Source of the DNA: Oligoflexus tunisiensis
GTDB lineage: Bacteria > Bdellovibrionota_B > Oligoflexia > Oligoflexales > Oligoflexaceae
Reading direction: 5' to 3'
Length of the DNA stretch: 64,000 nt
NCBI RefSeq assembly: GCF_001748245.1
Contig: NZ_BDFO01000001.1
Coordinates: 7,182,346-7,246,345 of the forward strand
In this document: in pieces, positions 43,497 through 51,465 of the stretch
Numbering within the stretch: position 1 is the stretch's first letter
How the letters are laid out: the number at the start of each line of letters is the position of its first letter
Made by a program: the position numbers and the translations under genes
The notes under the pieces: generated by a model
What the model saw: only the letters and a program-made list of their open reading frames with translations
The model's database searches: none
What the model was told of the DNA's origin: nothing

Positions 43497-44276
43497 ATGC
43501 GATTAAGCAAAAAAATCTGCAACATTCTTCAGCTATTGATTATTTCAGCCCTCTTCTCCACCGCTTGCGTCGAAAAAGAAGTGGACCCCAACGACCCTGC
43601 CGCTGCGTTTGTGCGCGCGCGTGAATCGTACGATGATGAGATGTACGAGATCGCCATCCAAAAACTGGGTGAATTCAAATCACGCTTTCCGTATTCCAAG
43701 CACGCCCCCGAGGCGGAATTGATGATGGCTGATGCCCACTATCAGTTGGGCCATTACAGTGAAGCCGCGAGTGCTTACGAACAATTCACGAGGTTGCACC
43801 CCCGCCATGAAAAGGCTGATTTTGCCCAGTTTCGTGTCGGCGAATCGTATTGGGCGGAAGCCCCTGATTCCATCGATCGTGAACAGGACTACACCATCAA
43901 AGCCATCGCGGAATGGGACAAACTGGTGAAGAACTATCCCCAAAGTTCCTACCTCAGCGAGGCCAAGGACCTTCTGCGGCAAGGCCGCCGTCGTGTGGCG
44001 GAACATTCCGAATTCATCGCCCGCTTCTATTGCAAACAGGAGATCTATCACGCCTGCGCTTACCGCTATCTGCAGCTGGCGGAGCAGTACCCGCAGTTTA
44101 AGGATCTCACCAAGACCGCCTATGGCAAGGCCGCTCTTGCGTTTGAAGAAATGTCCAAAATCAAATCAAAAGACGAACAAAGTGATGCCAATATTTATTT
44201 CAAATCGATGTCATCCAATGATCTGAAACAGAAGGCGGATGAACTGAAAAAGAAAGCGGAGAGCATCGCTCTTTAA
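43497..44276 (+). CDS. bamD: Outer membrane assembly lipoprotein BamD
   Basis: This 259-residue lipoprotein has signal LLIISALFSTAC and TPR-like repeats: AFVRARESYDDEMYEIAIQK, PEAELMMADAHYQLGHYSEA and a RYLQLAEQYPQFKD segment. The RFPYSKHAPEAEL and QDYTIKAIAEWDKLVKNYP motifs are typical of BamD. It assists BamA in outer membrane protein insertion. It is followed after 59 bp by a lytic transglycosylase gene on the same strand. Confidence 0.85.
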   Translation: MRLSKKICNILQLLIISALFSTACVEKEVDPNDPAAAFVRARESYDDEMYEIAIQKLGEFKSRFPYSKHAPEAELMMADAHYQLGHYSEAASAYEQFTRLHPRHEKADFAQFRVGESYWAEAPDSIDREQDYTIKAIAEWDKLVKNYPQSSYLSEAKDLLRQGRRRVAEHSEFIARFYCKQEIYHACAYRYLQLAEQYPQFKDLTKTAYGKAALAFEEMSKIKSKDEQSDANIYFKSMSSNDLKQKADELKKKAESIAL

Positions 44277-44335
44277 AACCTCAAGTCCCCCCCAACTCCT
44301 GTCGAGAAGTAAGAATGCCGGGAGGGGACCGCCGC

Positions 44336-45649
44336 ATGAATATTCGTCATTGGACAGTTTACCTTGTCTGCTGCCTTGCGGCAGCATGTCAGACAGCACA
44401 GGATCAAGAGAAAGCCACTGCAGACCTTGCGGTTCCGGAGCCGAAAAAGGCCACGGAAACGCTGACTGAAGCTGGTGTTGAAGTGATGGATGACACATCC
44501 TACGATAGACGCTTTTGCCAGGATGATATCTACAGTCTTTATATAAAAGAAAGCTATCTCGATCAATCCAGTTATCAACCTTCAAAAAAAGATAAAAATG
44601 CCCGGCGCCTGAAGCAGGAAGCCAATCTGGAAGCCTATAAAAAGCTGAACCAGCACCTGCCGCTTTTCTTCGGCGACATGCCGGTGGAAGCCACCCCGCG
44701 CGTTTATGCCTGGATTCAGTATTTCACCGGTCGCGGGCGCATGGAGTTTTTGCAGTGGCTGGTGCGCAGTGAATCCTTCCGCCCGCTGGTCGTGCCTGTA
44801 CTGGAAAAGGAAGGCCTGCCGCCGGAACTCTTTTTCCTGGCCATGATTGAATCCGGATTCAACAACACCGCCTTCAGTCGCTCGGCGGCGTCAGGAACCT
44901 GGCAGTTCATGAAGCTGACCGCGAAGCATTATGGTTTGCAGATCAATTACTGGGTGGACGAGCGCCGGGATCCGGTGAAATCCACGATTGCAGCCGCCCG
45001 TTATCTGAAAGACCTGCATAAGCAGATGCGCAACTGGTATCTGGCTGTCGCGGCCTACAACGCCGGGCCTGGCAAGGTCATGCGAGCGATGCAAGCCACG
45101 AAGAGCCGCGATTACTGGACACTCAGCAAATCACCTTACCTTTTGCCCGAAACCAAGAACTATGTCCCCAAGCTTCTGGCTGCGCTCATTATCGCGAGCC
45201 ATCCGGAAAACTATGGTTTTTACGTGTCGCATGACATTCGCAACACAACACCGCTGTCCACCATCACCGTGGAACATCCCTATAGGCTCACGGAAATCGC
45301 GGAAAAACTGCAAATTCCAGCCCGCGCGCTCCAGCGCTGGAACCCCGAGATCATACGGGGCATCACACCACCGCCACGACGCCAAAAGCCGGTCCCTTAT
45401 CAGCTGCGCCTGCCCAAACCGCTGACCGAGCAGTTTGCGTCGATCCAGGGTGACCTGCAGCAGCTGACCATTCAGGATGTCCAGCTTCATCGCATTCAGA
45501 AAGGCGAAACCCTCGACAACATAGCGAAGCGCTATCGCATCAGCGTCAAGGATCTCATGCACATGAATCCAGACCTGAAACCTCAGCGCCTGAGGCCGGG
45601 ACGTACGATCGCCGTACCCATCCCTGCGATCATGACGGGAATGTTGTGA
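44336..45649 (+). CDS. MltD-like lytic transglycosylase with LysM domains
   Basis: From 44336 (MNIRHWTVYLVCCLAAAC, GGGAGGGG upstream) this is a lipoprotein of about 437 residues. It has an SLT catalytic domain with Glu in MIESGFNNTAFSRSAASGTW, and AVAAYNAGPGKV. One degenerate LysM (about 305-340) and one clear LysM (LHRIQKGETLDNIAKRYRIS, near 385-430) bind peptidoglycan. It cleaves glycan strands to anhydro-muropeptides. A longer frame from 44315 lacks a good site. Confidence 0.87.
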   Translation: MNIRHWTVYLVCCLAAACQTAQDQEKATADLAVPEPKKATETLTEAGVEVMDDTSYDRRFCQDDIYSLYIKESYLDQSSYQPSKKDKNARRLKQEANLEAYKKLNQHLPLFFGDMPVEATPRVYAWIQYFTGRGRMEFLQWLVRSESFRPLVVPVLEKEGLPPELFFLAMIESGFNNTAFSRSAASGTWQFMKLTAKHYGLQINYWVDERRDPVKSTIAAARYLKDLHKQMRNWYLAVAAYNAGPGKVMRAMQATKSRDYWTLSKSPYLLPETKNYVPKLLAALIIASHPENYGFYVSHDIRNTTPLSTITVEHPYRLTEIAEKLQIPARALQRWNPEIIRGITPPPRRQKPVPYQLRLPKPLTEQFASIQGDLQQLTIQDVQLHRIQKGETLDNIAKRYRISVKDLMHMNPDLKPQRLRPGRTIAVPIPAIMTGML

Positions 45650-45738
45650 GCCCCTTCCACACGCCTTGAAAAAGGCAGGACGAGCCCAAATTTCATGCGT
45701 ATAACGGTGGAGCATCCAACCCATGTTGTGAGGACTCC

Positions 45739-46884
45739 ATGCGCGAAAACCCTTTTGTCAAACCAAGGCTGTTTTGCCCGGGGCCAACCCCGGTCCCTTT
45801 GGAAATCAGCACAGCCGGCCTGCAAACCAACGTTTATCACCGCACGGATGCCTTTCGGCAGATCGTTCTCGACTGCCGGCGCCTGCTGCAGCCCTTCTTT
45901 GGCAGCGCCGAGGCGCCTCTGATTCTCAGCAGTTCCGGCACCGGAGCGCTGGAAGCCGCACTCGTCAACCTCACCGACGTGGGCGACAAAATCCTGGTCA
46001 TCAATGGTGGCAAGTTCGGTGAACGCTGGGAAAAACTGGGCCAGGCTTATCAATGCAAGGTGATCCGTTACACGATCCCCTGGGGCACAGCGCCCGACGC
46101 CGCGGTTGTGAAAAAACATCTCCAGGACAACCCCGACTGCAAAGCTGTTTTTTTCCAGGGCAATGAAACCTCCACCGGGGTGGCCTATCCGGTCAAGGAA
46201 CTGGCGGCCGCGATTCGTTCCGTTTCGGATGCGTTGATTGTAGTCGATGCGGTGTCGTCGTTAGTAGCTCAACTTATTGAGATGGATAACTGGGACCTGG
46301 ATGCTGTGGTTGCCGGGAGTCAAAAGGGCTTCGGCATTCCACCCGGACTCAGTTTTGTCAGCCTCTCAAAACGCGCCTGGACCCAGCTTTCCAAGCGACC
46401 GAAATTTTACTTTGATCTGGCCAAGGAAAAATCCGGGCAGGACAAAGGCGAAACGGCCTGGACTCCCGCCACGACTTTGATTTTTTCTCTGAAGGCCGCC
46501 CTTGAGACTCTGAGCGCTCTTGGACCCAAGGGTTGTGATGAATATCATGCGCGTATGGCCAAAGCCTGCCGCAATGCTGCTGAGGCGATAGGACTGCCTC
46601 TGCTCGCCCAAAGTCATCCGTCTCAAGCGCTCACGGCTGTGCGCCTGCCCGATTCCATGGATGGCTCCGCGCTGGTGAAAACCTGTCGTGACAGATACGG
46701 TGCGATATTTGCGGGCGGTCAGGATCAATTAAAAGGCAAAATTATTCGCATAGCTCACCTGGGTCTGGTCGATCATCTCGACCTGATCGGAGCGATTGCC
46801 GCGCTTGAAATGGGCTTACATAATCTGGGTTACAGCCATGCGCTCGGCTCTGGAACTGCTGCGGCGATGCGGACACTCGCGTAA
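45739..46884 (+). CDS. Class V aminotransferase (alanine-glyoxylate/serine-pyruvate type)
   Basis: This 381-residue PLP enzyme has the N-terminal FCPGPTPVP motif, LSSSGTGALEAALVNL (cofactor phosphate), NETSTGVAYPV, IVVDAVSSL (Asp for the pyridine nitrogen) and the Schiff base lysine in GSQKGFGIPPG. This branch includes serine-glyoxylate and alanine-glyoxylate aminotransferases; the exact substrate is not fixed. GAGGACTCC leads to the ATG. It is not obviously linked to the neighbours. Confidence 0.85.
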   Translation: MRENPFVKPRLFCPGPTPVPLEISTAGLQTNVYHRTDAFRQIVLDCRRLLQPFFGSAEAPLILSSSGTGALEAALVNLTDVGDKILVINGGKFGERWEKLGQAYQCKVIRYTIPWGTAPDAAVVKKHLQDNPDCKAVFFQGNETSTGVAYPVKELAAAIRSVSDALIVVDAVSSLVAQLIEMDNWDLDAVVAGSQKGFGIPPGLSFVSLSKRAWTQLSKRPKFYFDLAKEKSGQDKGETAWTPATTLIFSLKAALETLSALGPKGCDEYHARMAKACRNAAEAIGLPLLAQSHPSQALTAVRLPDSMDGSALVKTCRDRYGAIFAGGQDQLKGKIIRIAHLGLVDHLDLIGAIAALEMGLHNLGYSHALGSGTAAAMRTLA

Positions 46885-47001
46885 GGTCTTAAACCATGCA
46901 ATCTGCAGGACCCCTGGACGAGCAGTTGCCAAGGCCAGGACTGCCTGCTACAGTCATTTTTTCGACAAACCCTAGAAGATTAGGCAGATCGAGGTTTTTC
47001 T

Positions 47002-47793
47002 ATGAAAATTTTGGTTTTTCTGAAAAAGACACCTGATACCGAGACCAAGATTCAGCTCACCAGCAACAACGCTGCTATCGACAACAGCGATGTGAAATTC
47101 ATCATCAACCCTTATGATGAATACGCCATCGAAGAGGCGATCCAGATCAAGGAAAAGAACGCCGGCACGGAAGTGGTGATCGCCAGTTTCGGTGAAGAGA
47201 GCGTTCGTGAGTTGATCATCAAAGGACTCGCGATGGGCGGTGACCGTGGCCTTCTCATTAGCAACGAAGGTCTGCAGGACGCTGATTCTCTGACGGTCGC
47301 AAAAATTCTGGCCGCCGCTGTGAAGAAGGAGAATCCTGATCTGGTTCTCGTCGGCAAGCAGGCCATCGACGACGACAACATGCACGTGGGTCCCATGGTG
47401 GCCGAACTCCTGGGCTGGCCCCATGTGAATGTCGTGAACAAGCTGACGCTCGACGGCAAAAACGCCACGGCTGAGCGTGAAGCGGAAGGCGGTCTTGTGG
47501 AAGTTTACAAGTTCCCCCTGCCTGCTGTGATCGGCGCCAACAAATCCTTGAACACACCTCGCTACGCGGCTCTTCCCGGCATCATGAAAGCCAAGAAAAA
47601 GCCTTTCGACGTGAAGAAGCCTGCTGACCTTGGGCTGGACAACGCCCAGCTGCAAGGCAAAGTCAAAGTCGCGATCAAATCGTATCAGTACCCACCGCAG
47701 AAGGCAGCTGGTCAAGTCTTCAAGGGCGAACCCGTTGAAGCCATGGTCGCAAAAGTTGTCAAATTGCTGCGCGAAGAAGCGAAAGTGCTGTAA
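47002..47793 (+). CDS. etfB: Electron transfer flavoprotein, beta subunit
   Basis: This 263-residue protein begins MKILVFLKKTPDTETKIQ and contains NPYDEYAIEEAIQIKE, LVLVGKQAIDDDNMHVGPMV and the ETF beta signature region VNKLTLDGKNATAERE. With EtfA it carries electrons from acyl-CoA and other dehydrogenases to the quinone pool and binds AMP. It is 11 bp upstream of etfA. Confidence 0.93.
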   Translation: MKILVFLKKTPDTETKIQLTSNNAAIDNSDVKFIINPYDEYAIEEAIQIKEKNAGTEVVIASFGEESVRELIIKGLAMGGDRGLLISNEGLQDADSLTVAKILAAAVKKENPDLVLVGKQAIDDDNMHVGPMVAELLGWPHVNVVNKLTLDGKNATAEREAEGGLVEVYKFPLPAVIGANKSLNTPRYAALPGIMKAKKKPFDVKKPADLGLDNAQLQGKVKVAIKSYQYPPQKAAGQVFKGEPVEAMVAKVVKLLREEAKVL

Positions 47794-47804
47794 GGAGAAG
47801 CCAC

Positions 47805-48773
47805 ATGAAAATTTTGGTTTTCGTTGAACAACGTGACAATAAACTGAAAAAAAGCGCCTTTGAAGCTCTGGCTGCGGCGCGTAAACTGGCTGGTTCGGCT
47901 TCCCAGGTCGCCGCCCTGCTCGTCGGCGGCAGCGTCGAAGGTCTCGCCGGTGAATTGAAAAACTACGGCGCTGACACCGTTTACGTTGTCAACAACGCAG
48001 CTTTTGACAAGTACAATGTGATGGCTTACGCAGCGGCCGCTGAGCAGGCGATCAAGACTTTCGCTCCCAAACTGGTGCTCGGCATTGCCAGCCCCATGGG
48101 CCGCGATATCTTCCCCCGTCTGGCCGCCCGCTTTGATGCCGGTCTCGCCACGGACCTGATCGAAATCAAAGCCAACGGCGATTTCATCACCGGTCTGAAG
48201 CCCATGTATTCCGGTAAAGTGTTTGCCGAGCTGGCTCTGCAAAACACCGAACTGCAATTCGCCACCCTGCGCCCCAACGTCTTTAAAGGCGAAACCAGCG
48301 GCGACGGCGCAGCCAACGTCAGCAAGCTCGATGTGGCGGCTCCCGCCTCTCCGCTGCAGACTGTGGAAATTCGCAAGGGCAAGAGCGAAAAAGTCGACCT
48401 GACCGAAGCGACTCTGATCATCTCGGGTGGTCGCGCGCTGGGTTCGGCCGATGCGTTCAAGATTCTTCACGAAGCGGCTGATGTGATCGGCGCCACGGTT
48501 GGTGCCTCGCGCGCGGCTGTGGATGCCGGTTATGCCGCTCACGATATGCAGGTGGGTCAGACAGGTAAAACAGTCAACCCAACCCTTTATATCGCCGCCG
48601 GTATCAGCGGTTCGATCCAGCACATGGCGGGCATGCGCTCGTCGAAAGTGATCGTAGCGATCAACACCGATCCCGAAGCGCCGATCTTCAAGATCGCCAA
48701 CTACGGTATCATCGGTGACCTGTTCCAGGTTGTGCCGGCCATGACCAAGGCTTTTAAGGAACTGAAGGGTTAA
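47805..48773 (+). CDS. etfA: Electron transfer flavoprotein, alpha subunit
   Basis: This 322-residue protein has an N-terminal ETF domain (MKILVFVEQRDNKLKKSAFE) and the C-terminal FAD-binding domain: LIISGGRALGSADAFKIL, VGASRAAVDAGYAAHDMQVG, YIAAGISGSIQHMAGMRSSK and AINTDPEAPIFKIANYGIIG. These are diagnostic of EtfA. A strong terminator follows. Confidence 0.95.
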   Translation: MKILVFVEQRDNKLKKSAFEALAAARKLAGSASQVAALLVGGSVEGLAGELKNYGADTVYVVNNAAFDKYNVMAYAAAAEQAIKTFAPKLVLGIASPMGRDIFPRLAARFDAGLATDLIEIKANGDFITGLKPMYSGKVFAELALQNTELQFATLRPNVFKGETSGDGAANVSKLDVAAPASPLQTVEIRKGKSEKVDLTEATLIISGGRALGSADAFKILHEAADVIGATVGASRAAVDAGYAAHDMQVGQTGKTVNPTLYIAAGISGSIQHMAGMRSSKVIVAINTDPEAPIFKIANYGIIGDLFQVVPAMTKAFKELKG

Positions 48774-48809
48774 TCCCTCCGTTAAGTCGGTAACAGTCCG
48801 TTAAAAAAG

Positions 48810-48840
48810 AAGGCTCGGTGAACACCGAGCCTTTTCTTTT
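48810..48840. terminator. Terminator after etfBA
   Basis: AAGGCTCGGTG and CACCGAGCCTT pair in a long stem followed by TTCTTTT; the other strand has an A-rich start (TTAAAAAAG upstream), so it can also serve the convergent ABC exporter gene. Confidence 0.85.
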
Positions 48841-50616
48841 CTACGCCTCACCATCAAACAGTTCCCGCCAGTCTTCCCCCTGCAGGACCGTCTGCGGCGG
48901 CCCCTGATAGTGCAAGCGGCCTCGCCTTAGCACAATCAATTCATCGGCGATTTTCAAAGCTGACAGACGATGCGCCACCATCAAAATCGTGGAACCACCA
49001 TGCACCATGGCTTTCAGAACGGAAAATATCAGGCCTTCCGTTTCCGGATCCAGGGCTGACGTTCCTTCATCGATAATAATCAAAGGAAAGCGATGATAGA
49101 AAAGCCGGGCCAGCTGCAGTCTTTGGGCCTGCCCTCCCGAAACCGTCAGAGCCCCATCGCCCACCTCGGTGTTCCAGCCCGCGGGCAGTTGCTCCACAAA
49201 CTGCAGCATGCGCACTTCCTGGAGGGCCTGCTTCAATCGCACCTCATCCATGTGCTTATCGGGATAGGTAATGTTCGCGACGATCGTGGCCGGCATCAAT
49301 TGAATCGTTTGCGGCAGATAACCGATATCCTCGGGTCCGTTGACGCCATAGAGCAAGGTCCCCTGGGGCGCGCGCCAAAGACCCAAAATCAATTTCAGGA
49401 GTGTGCTCTTACCCGAACCGGAGGGACCGGCAATCGCATAGATGCGGCCGCGCTTGAAATCCAGGGAAAGGTCAGCCAGCGCCGGTTCCGTTGTGCCGGG
49501 ATAACGATAGGTCAGTTGGTTCAGAATCAAGGGATCCGTGGAATCCCCAGCAAAACGCGTCTGCCAGGTCGGGCTTGCCCCCTCCTTCATGGACTTCATC
49601 GTCGATTCAAGCCGGTGCAGCGCCGCCTCGCCTTCCTTATTGCTATTGAAATAGCGGCCCAGTTTGGAGGCCGATTGCGAAAGGATCCCGAGGAGGGAGA
49701 AAAAGGACATCAGAATGCTGCTGTTGAGATCACCGCGATCGATTTCCTTGATGCCGTAGCCCATGACCACCATCATCGCGGCCACGGCCACCACTTCCAG
49801 AAGCGGCGAGGTCCTGGCCTTGACACGGGCGGCCTGCACAAAGTTGCGAAAGAGCGACTTCGAAAGCTGCTCCATATGCTCGACTTCGCTCGTTTCCGTT
49901 CGGAATTGCTTGATCGTTTCGAGGCCGGACAAACGCTGCTGCAGCCATTCGGAAAGCTGGCTGACGTTGCTCAGAACTTTTTGCGAGCGCTTGCGCAGTT
50001 TCTTGCCGAGTTTGGAAAGGAGAACACCGGCCGGACCCAGGCCCAGGAGAAAAAAGGCCGCGAGCGTGGGTTCCAGCATGAACAGTGTCACGAGATAAAG
50101 GAGGCATTGGATCAATTCCCGCGGAAAACCCCCGAAGAAATGCACGAGGTATTCGCGCACCATGCGGATATCGGTTCCAATGTTGGCGGCCAGTTCTGCA
50201 TCGATCCGCGACATGGAATCCCGCCGGGCCTCGGGATGCAGATCCAAAAAGGATTCCACCAGATCCTGGCGCATTTCCCGGGCCACGAGCTCACTGCTGC
50301 GCTCCCAAAGAAACCATTGAATGAGGGTCAGGAGCGCCCGTACTGCGGCGGCGCCCGCGATCAGAAAAGGCAGAACAGTCCAAAGCTCCTGAGCGGGAAT
50401 TCCATCCCGCTGCAGAACCCAGGACACGATGGAACCCAGCCGTTCGTTGAACAGCTGGTCCATGGTAATGATTGCATCGCTTTTGGGTTGAGTCAGAACC
50501 TGCCAGGCGGGGCCGATCAGAGCAAAGGTAAGCGCCGATACGATTCCCAAGGCAAAGGTACATAAAGTAGCAATGACCAGGGAAGCCAGGCGGCGCTGCA
50601 GGTATCGATATACCAA
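48841..50616 (-). CDS. ABC exporter, fused membrane and ATPase domains (MsbA-like)
   Basis: This protein of about 591 residues has six membrane helices in its first half (about 10-320) and an ATPase with Walker A GPSGSGKST, a signature TVSGGQAQR (Val in place of Leu), Walker B IIIDEGTSALD and switch His in AHRLS. Half-transporters of this kind export lipids, peptides or drugs as homodimers; the substrate is unknown. The frame extends upstream through tRNA-Leu, so the true start is probably TTG at 50616; no in-frame ATG occurs before the first helices. Confidence 0.75.
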   Translation of the reverse strand: MVYRYLQRRLASLVIATLCTFALGIVSALTFALIGPAWQVLTQPKSDAIITMDQLFNERLGSIVSWVLQRDGIPAQELWTVLPFLIAGAAAVRALLTLIQWFLWERSSELVAREMRQDLVESFLDLHPEARRDSMSRIDAELAANIGTDIRMVREYLVHFFGGFPRELIQCLLYLVTLFMLEPTLAAFFLLGLGPAGVLLSKLGKKLRKRSQKVLSNVSQLSEWLQQRLSGLETIKQFRTETSEVEHMEQLSKSLFRNFVQAARVKARTSPLLEVVAVAAMMVVMGYGIKEIDRGDLNSSILMSFFSLLGILSQSASKLGRYFNSNKEGEAALHRLESTMKSMKEGASPTWQTRFAGDSTDPLILNQLTYRYPGTTEPALADLSLDFKRGRIYAIAGPSGSGKSTLLKLILGLWRAPQGTLLYGVNGPEDIGYLPQTIQLMPATIVANITYPDKHMDEVRLKQALQEVRMLQFVEQLPAGWNTEVGDGALTVSGGQAQRLQLARLFYHRFPLIIIDEGTSALDPETEGLIFSVLKAMVHGGSTILMVAHRLSALKIADELIVLRRGRLHYQGPPQTVLQGEDWRELFDGEA

Positions 50617-50657
50617 ACTAAACTCGAATTGGATTGTCTCGGGATCCTGAGAATTGT

Positions 50658-50743
50658 TGGTGCGAAGGGGGGGACTTGAACCCCCAAGGGCTACGCCCAC
50701 TAGCTTCTGAGACTAGCGTGTCTACCAATTCCACCACCTTCGC
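50658..50743 (-). tRNA. tRNA-Leu (CAG)
   Basis: The reverse strand has acceptor GCGAAGG with CCTTCGC, anticodon arm CTAGTCTCAGAAGCTAG (CAG), a long variable arm (TGGGCGTAGCCCT), TψC arm GGGGGTTCAAGTCCCCC, discriminator A and encoded CCA. It lies between clpP and the ABC exporter on the same strand. Confidence 0.96.
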
Positions 50744-50776
50744 AAACTTCTCACACTGGAGATGGAGAAAACCCTT

Positions 50777-51364
50777 TTACACAATCTCTTTTAGGTTGCC
50801 AATGATTTTTGTAACCAAACCATATTCCAAGGCTTCCTGAGCGTTCATCCAGTAGTCACGGGAGGTATCTTCTTCAACCTTTTCAAAGGGTTGACCGCAC
50901 TCCTTGGACAGCATTTGGTTGATTTTCGACCGTGTCTTAATGATCTCTTTCGCGGTGATTTCCAGGTCAGAAGCCTGGCCTTGGATGTTTCCACCAATCA
51001 AGGGCTGATGAATCAGGAACCGTGTGTTGGGCATGCTGTAACGATGTTGTTTCGGTGCGCCGAGCAGCATGACTGTTGCAATACTGGCGGTGAGGCCGGT
51101 GCAGACCACGCGAACTTCCGAGCTCAGAAAACGCATCGTGTCATAAATAGCAAAGCCACTATTCACTTCCCCGCCAGGACTATTCAAATACATGTAGATG
51201 GGCTGGTTGGAGTCCTGAGTGTCCATCGCCAAAAGATTGCTGATCACACGCTTGGCCACGTTGGAGTTGATGGCTTCCGATACAAAGATCACGCGCTTTT
51301 CCAGCAATTTGTTTTCACTTGCCTGACCTGCCAACTGCTCGAGGTCCATTCCGCTCATATTCAT
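50777..51364 (-). CDS. clpP: ClpP-family protease subunit
   Basis: From 51364 (MNMSGMDLEQL, with AAGGAG 5 nt upstream) it has 195 residues. The triad is visible: Ser in GLTASIATVMLLGA (usual form GQAASMG), His in RFLIHQPLIGG and Asp in EEDTSRDYWMNA. The N-terminal axial loop sequence of standard ClpP is missing, and the Ser region departs from consensus, so it may be a second, specialised ClpP paralogue. No Clp ATPase gene is adjacent. A longer frame from 51406 has no ribosome site. Confidence 0.8.
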   Translation of the reverse strand: MNMSGMDLEQLAGQASENKLLEKRVIFVSEAINSNVAKRVISNLLAMDTQDSNQPIYMYLNSPGGEVNSGFAIYDTMRFLSSEVRVVCTGLTASIATVMLLGAPKQHRYSMPNTRFLIHQPLIGGNIQGQASDLEITAKEIIKTRSKINQMLSKECGQPFEKVEEDTSRDYWMNAQEALEYGLVTKIIGNLKEIV

Positions 51365-51465
51365 GCTAGCTCCTTCGTGCTGGCGAAAAGGTTTGTACTC
51401 AGGCATCGGGTGATGCGAATACCCTGTATTTTATAGTCGTGGGATGGGCAAATGCAAACCGCTTT

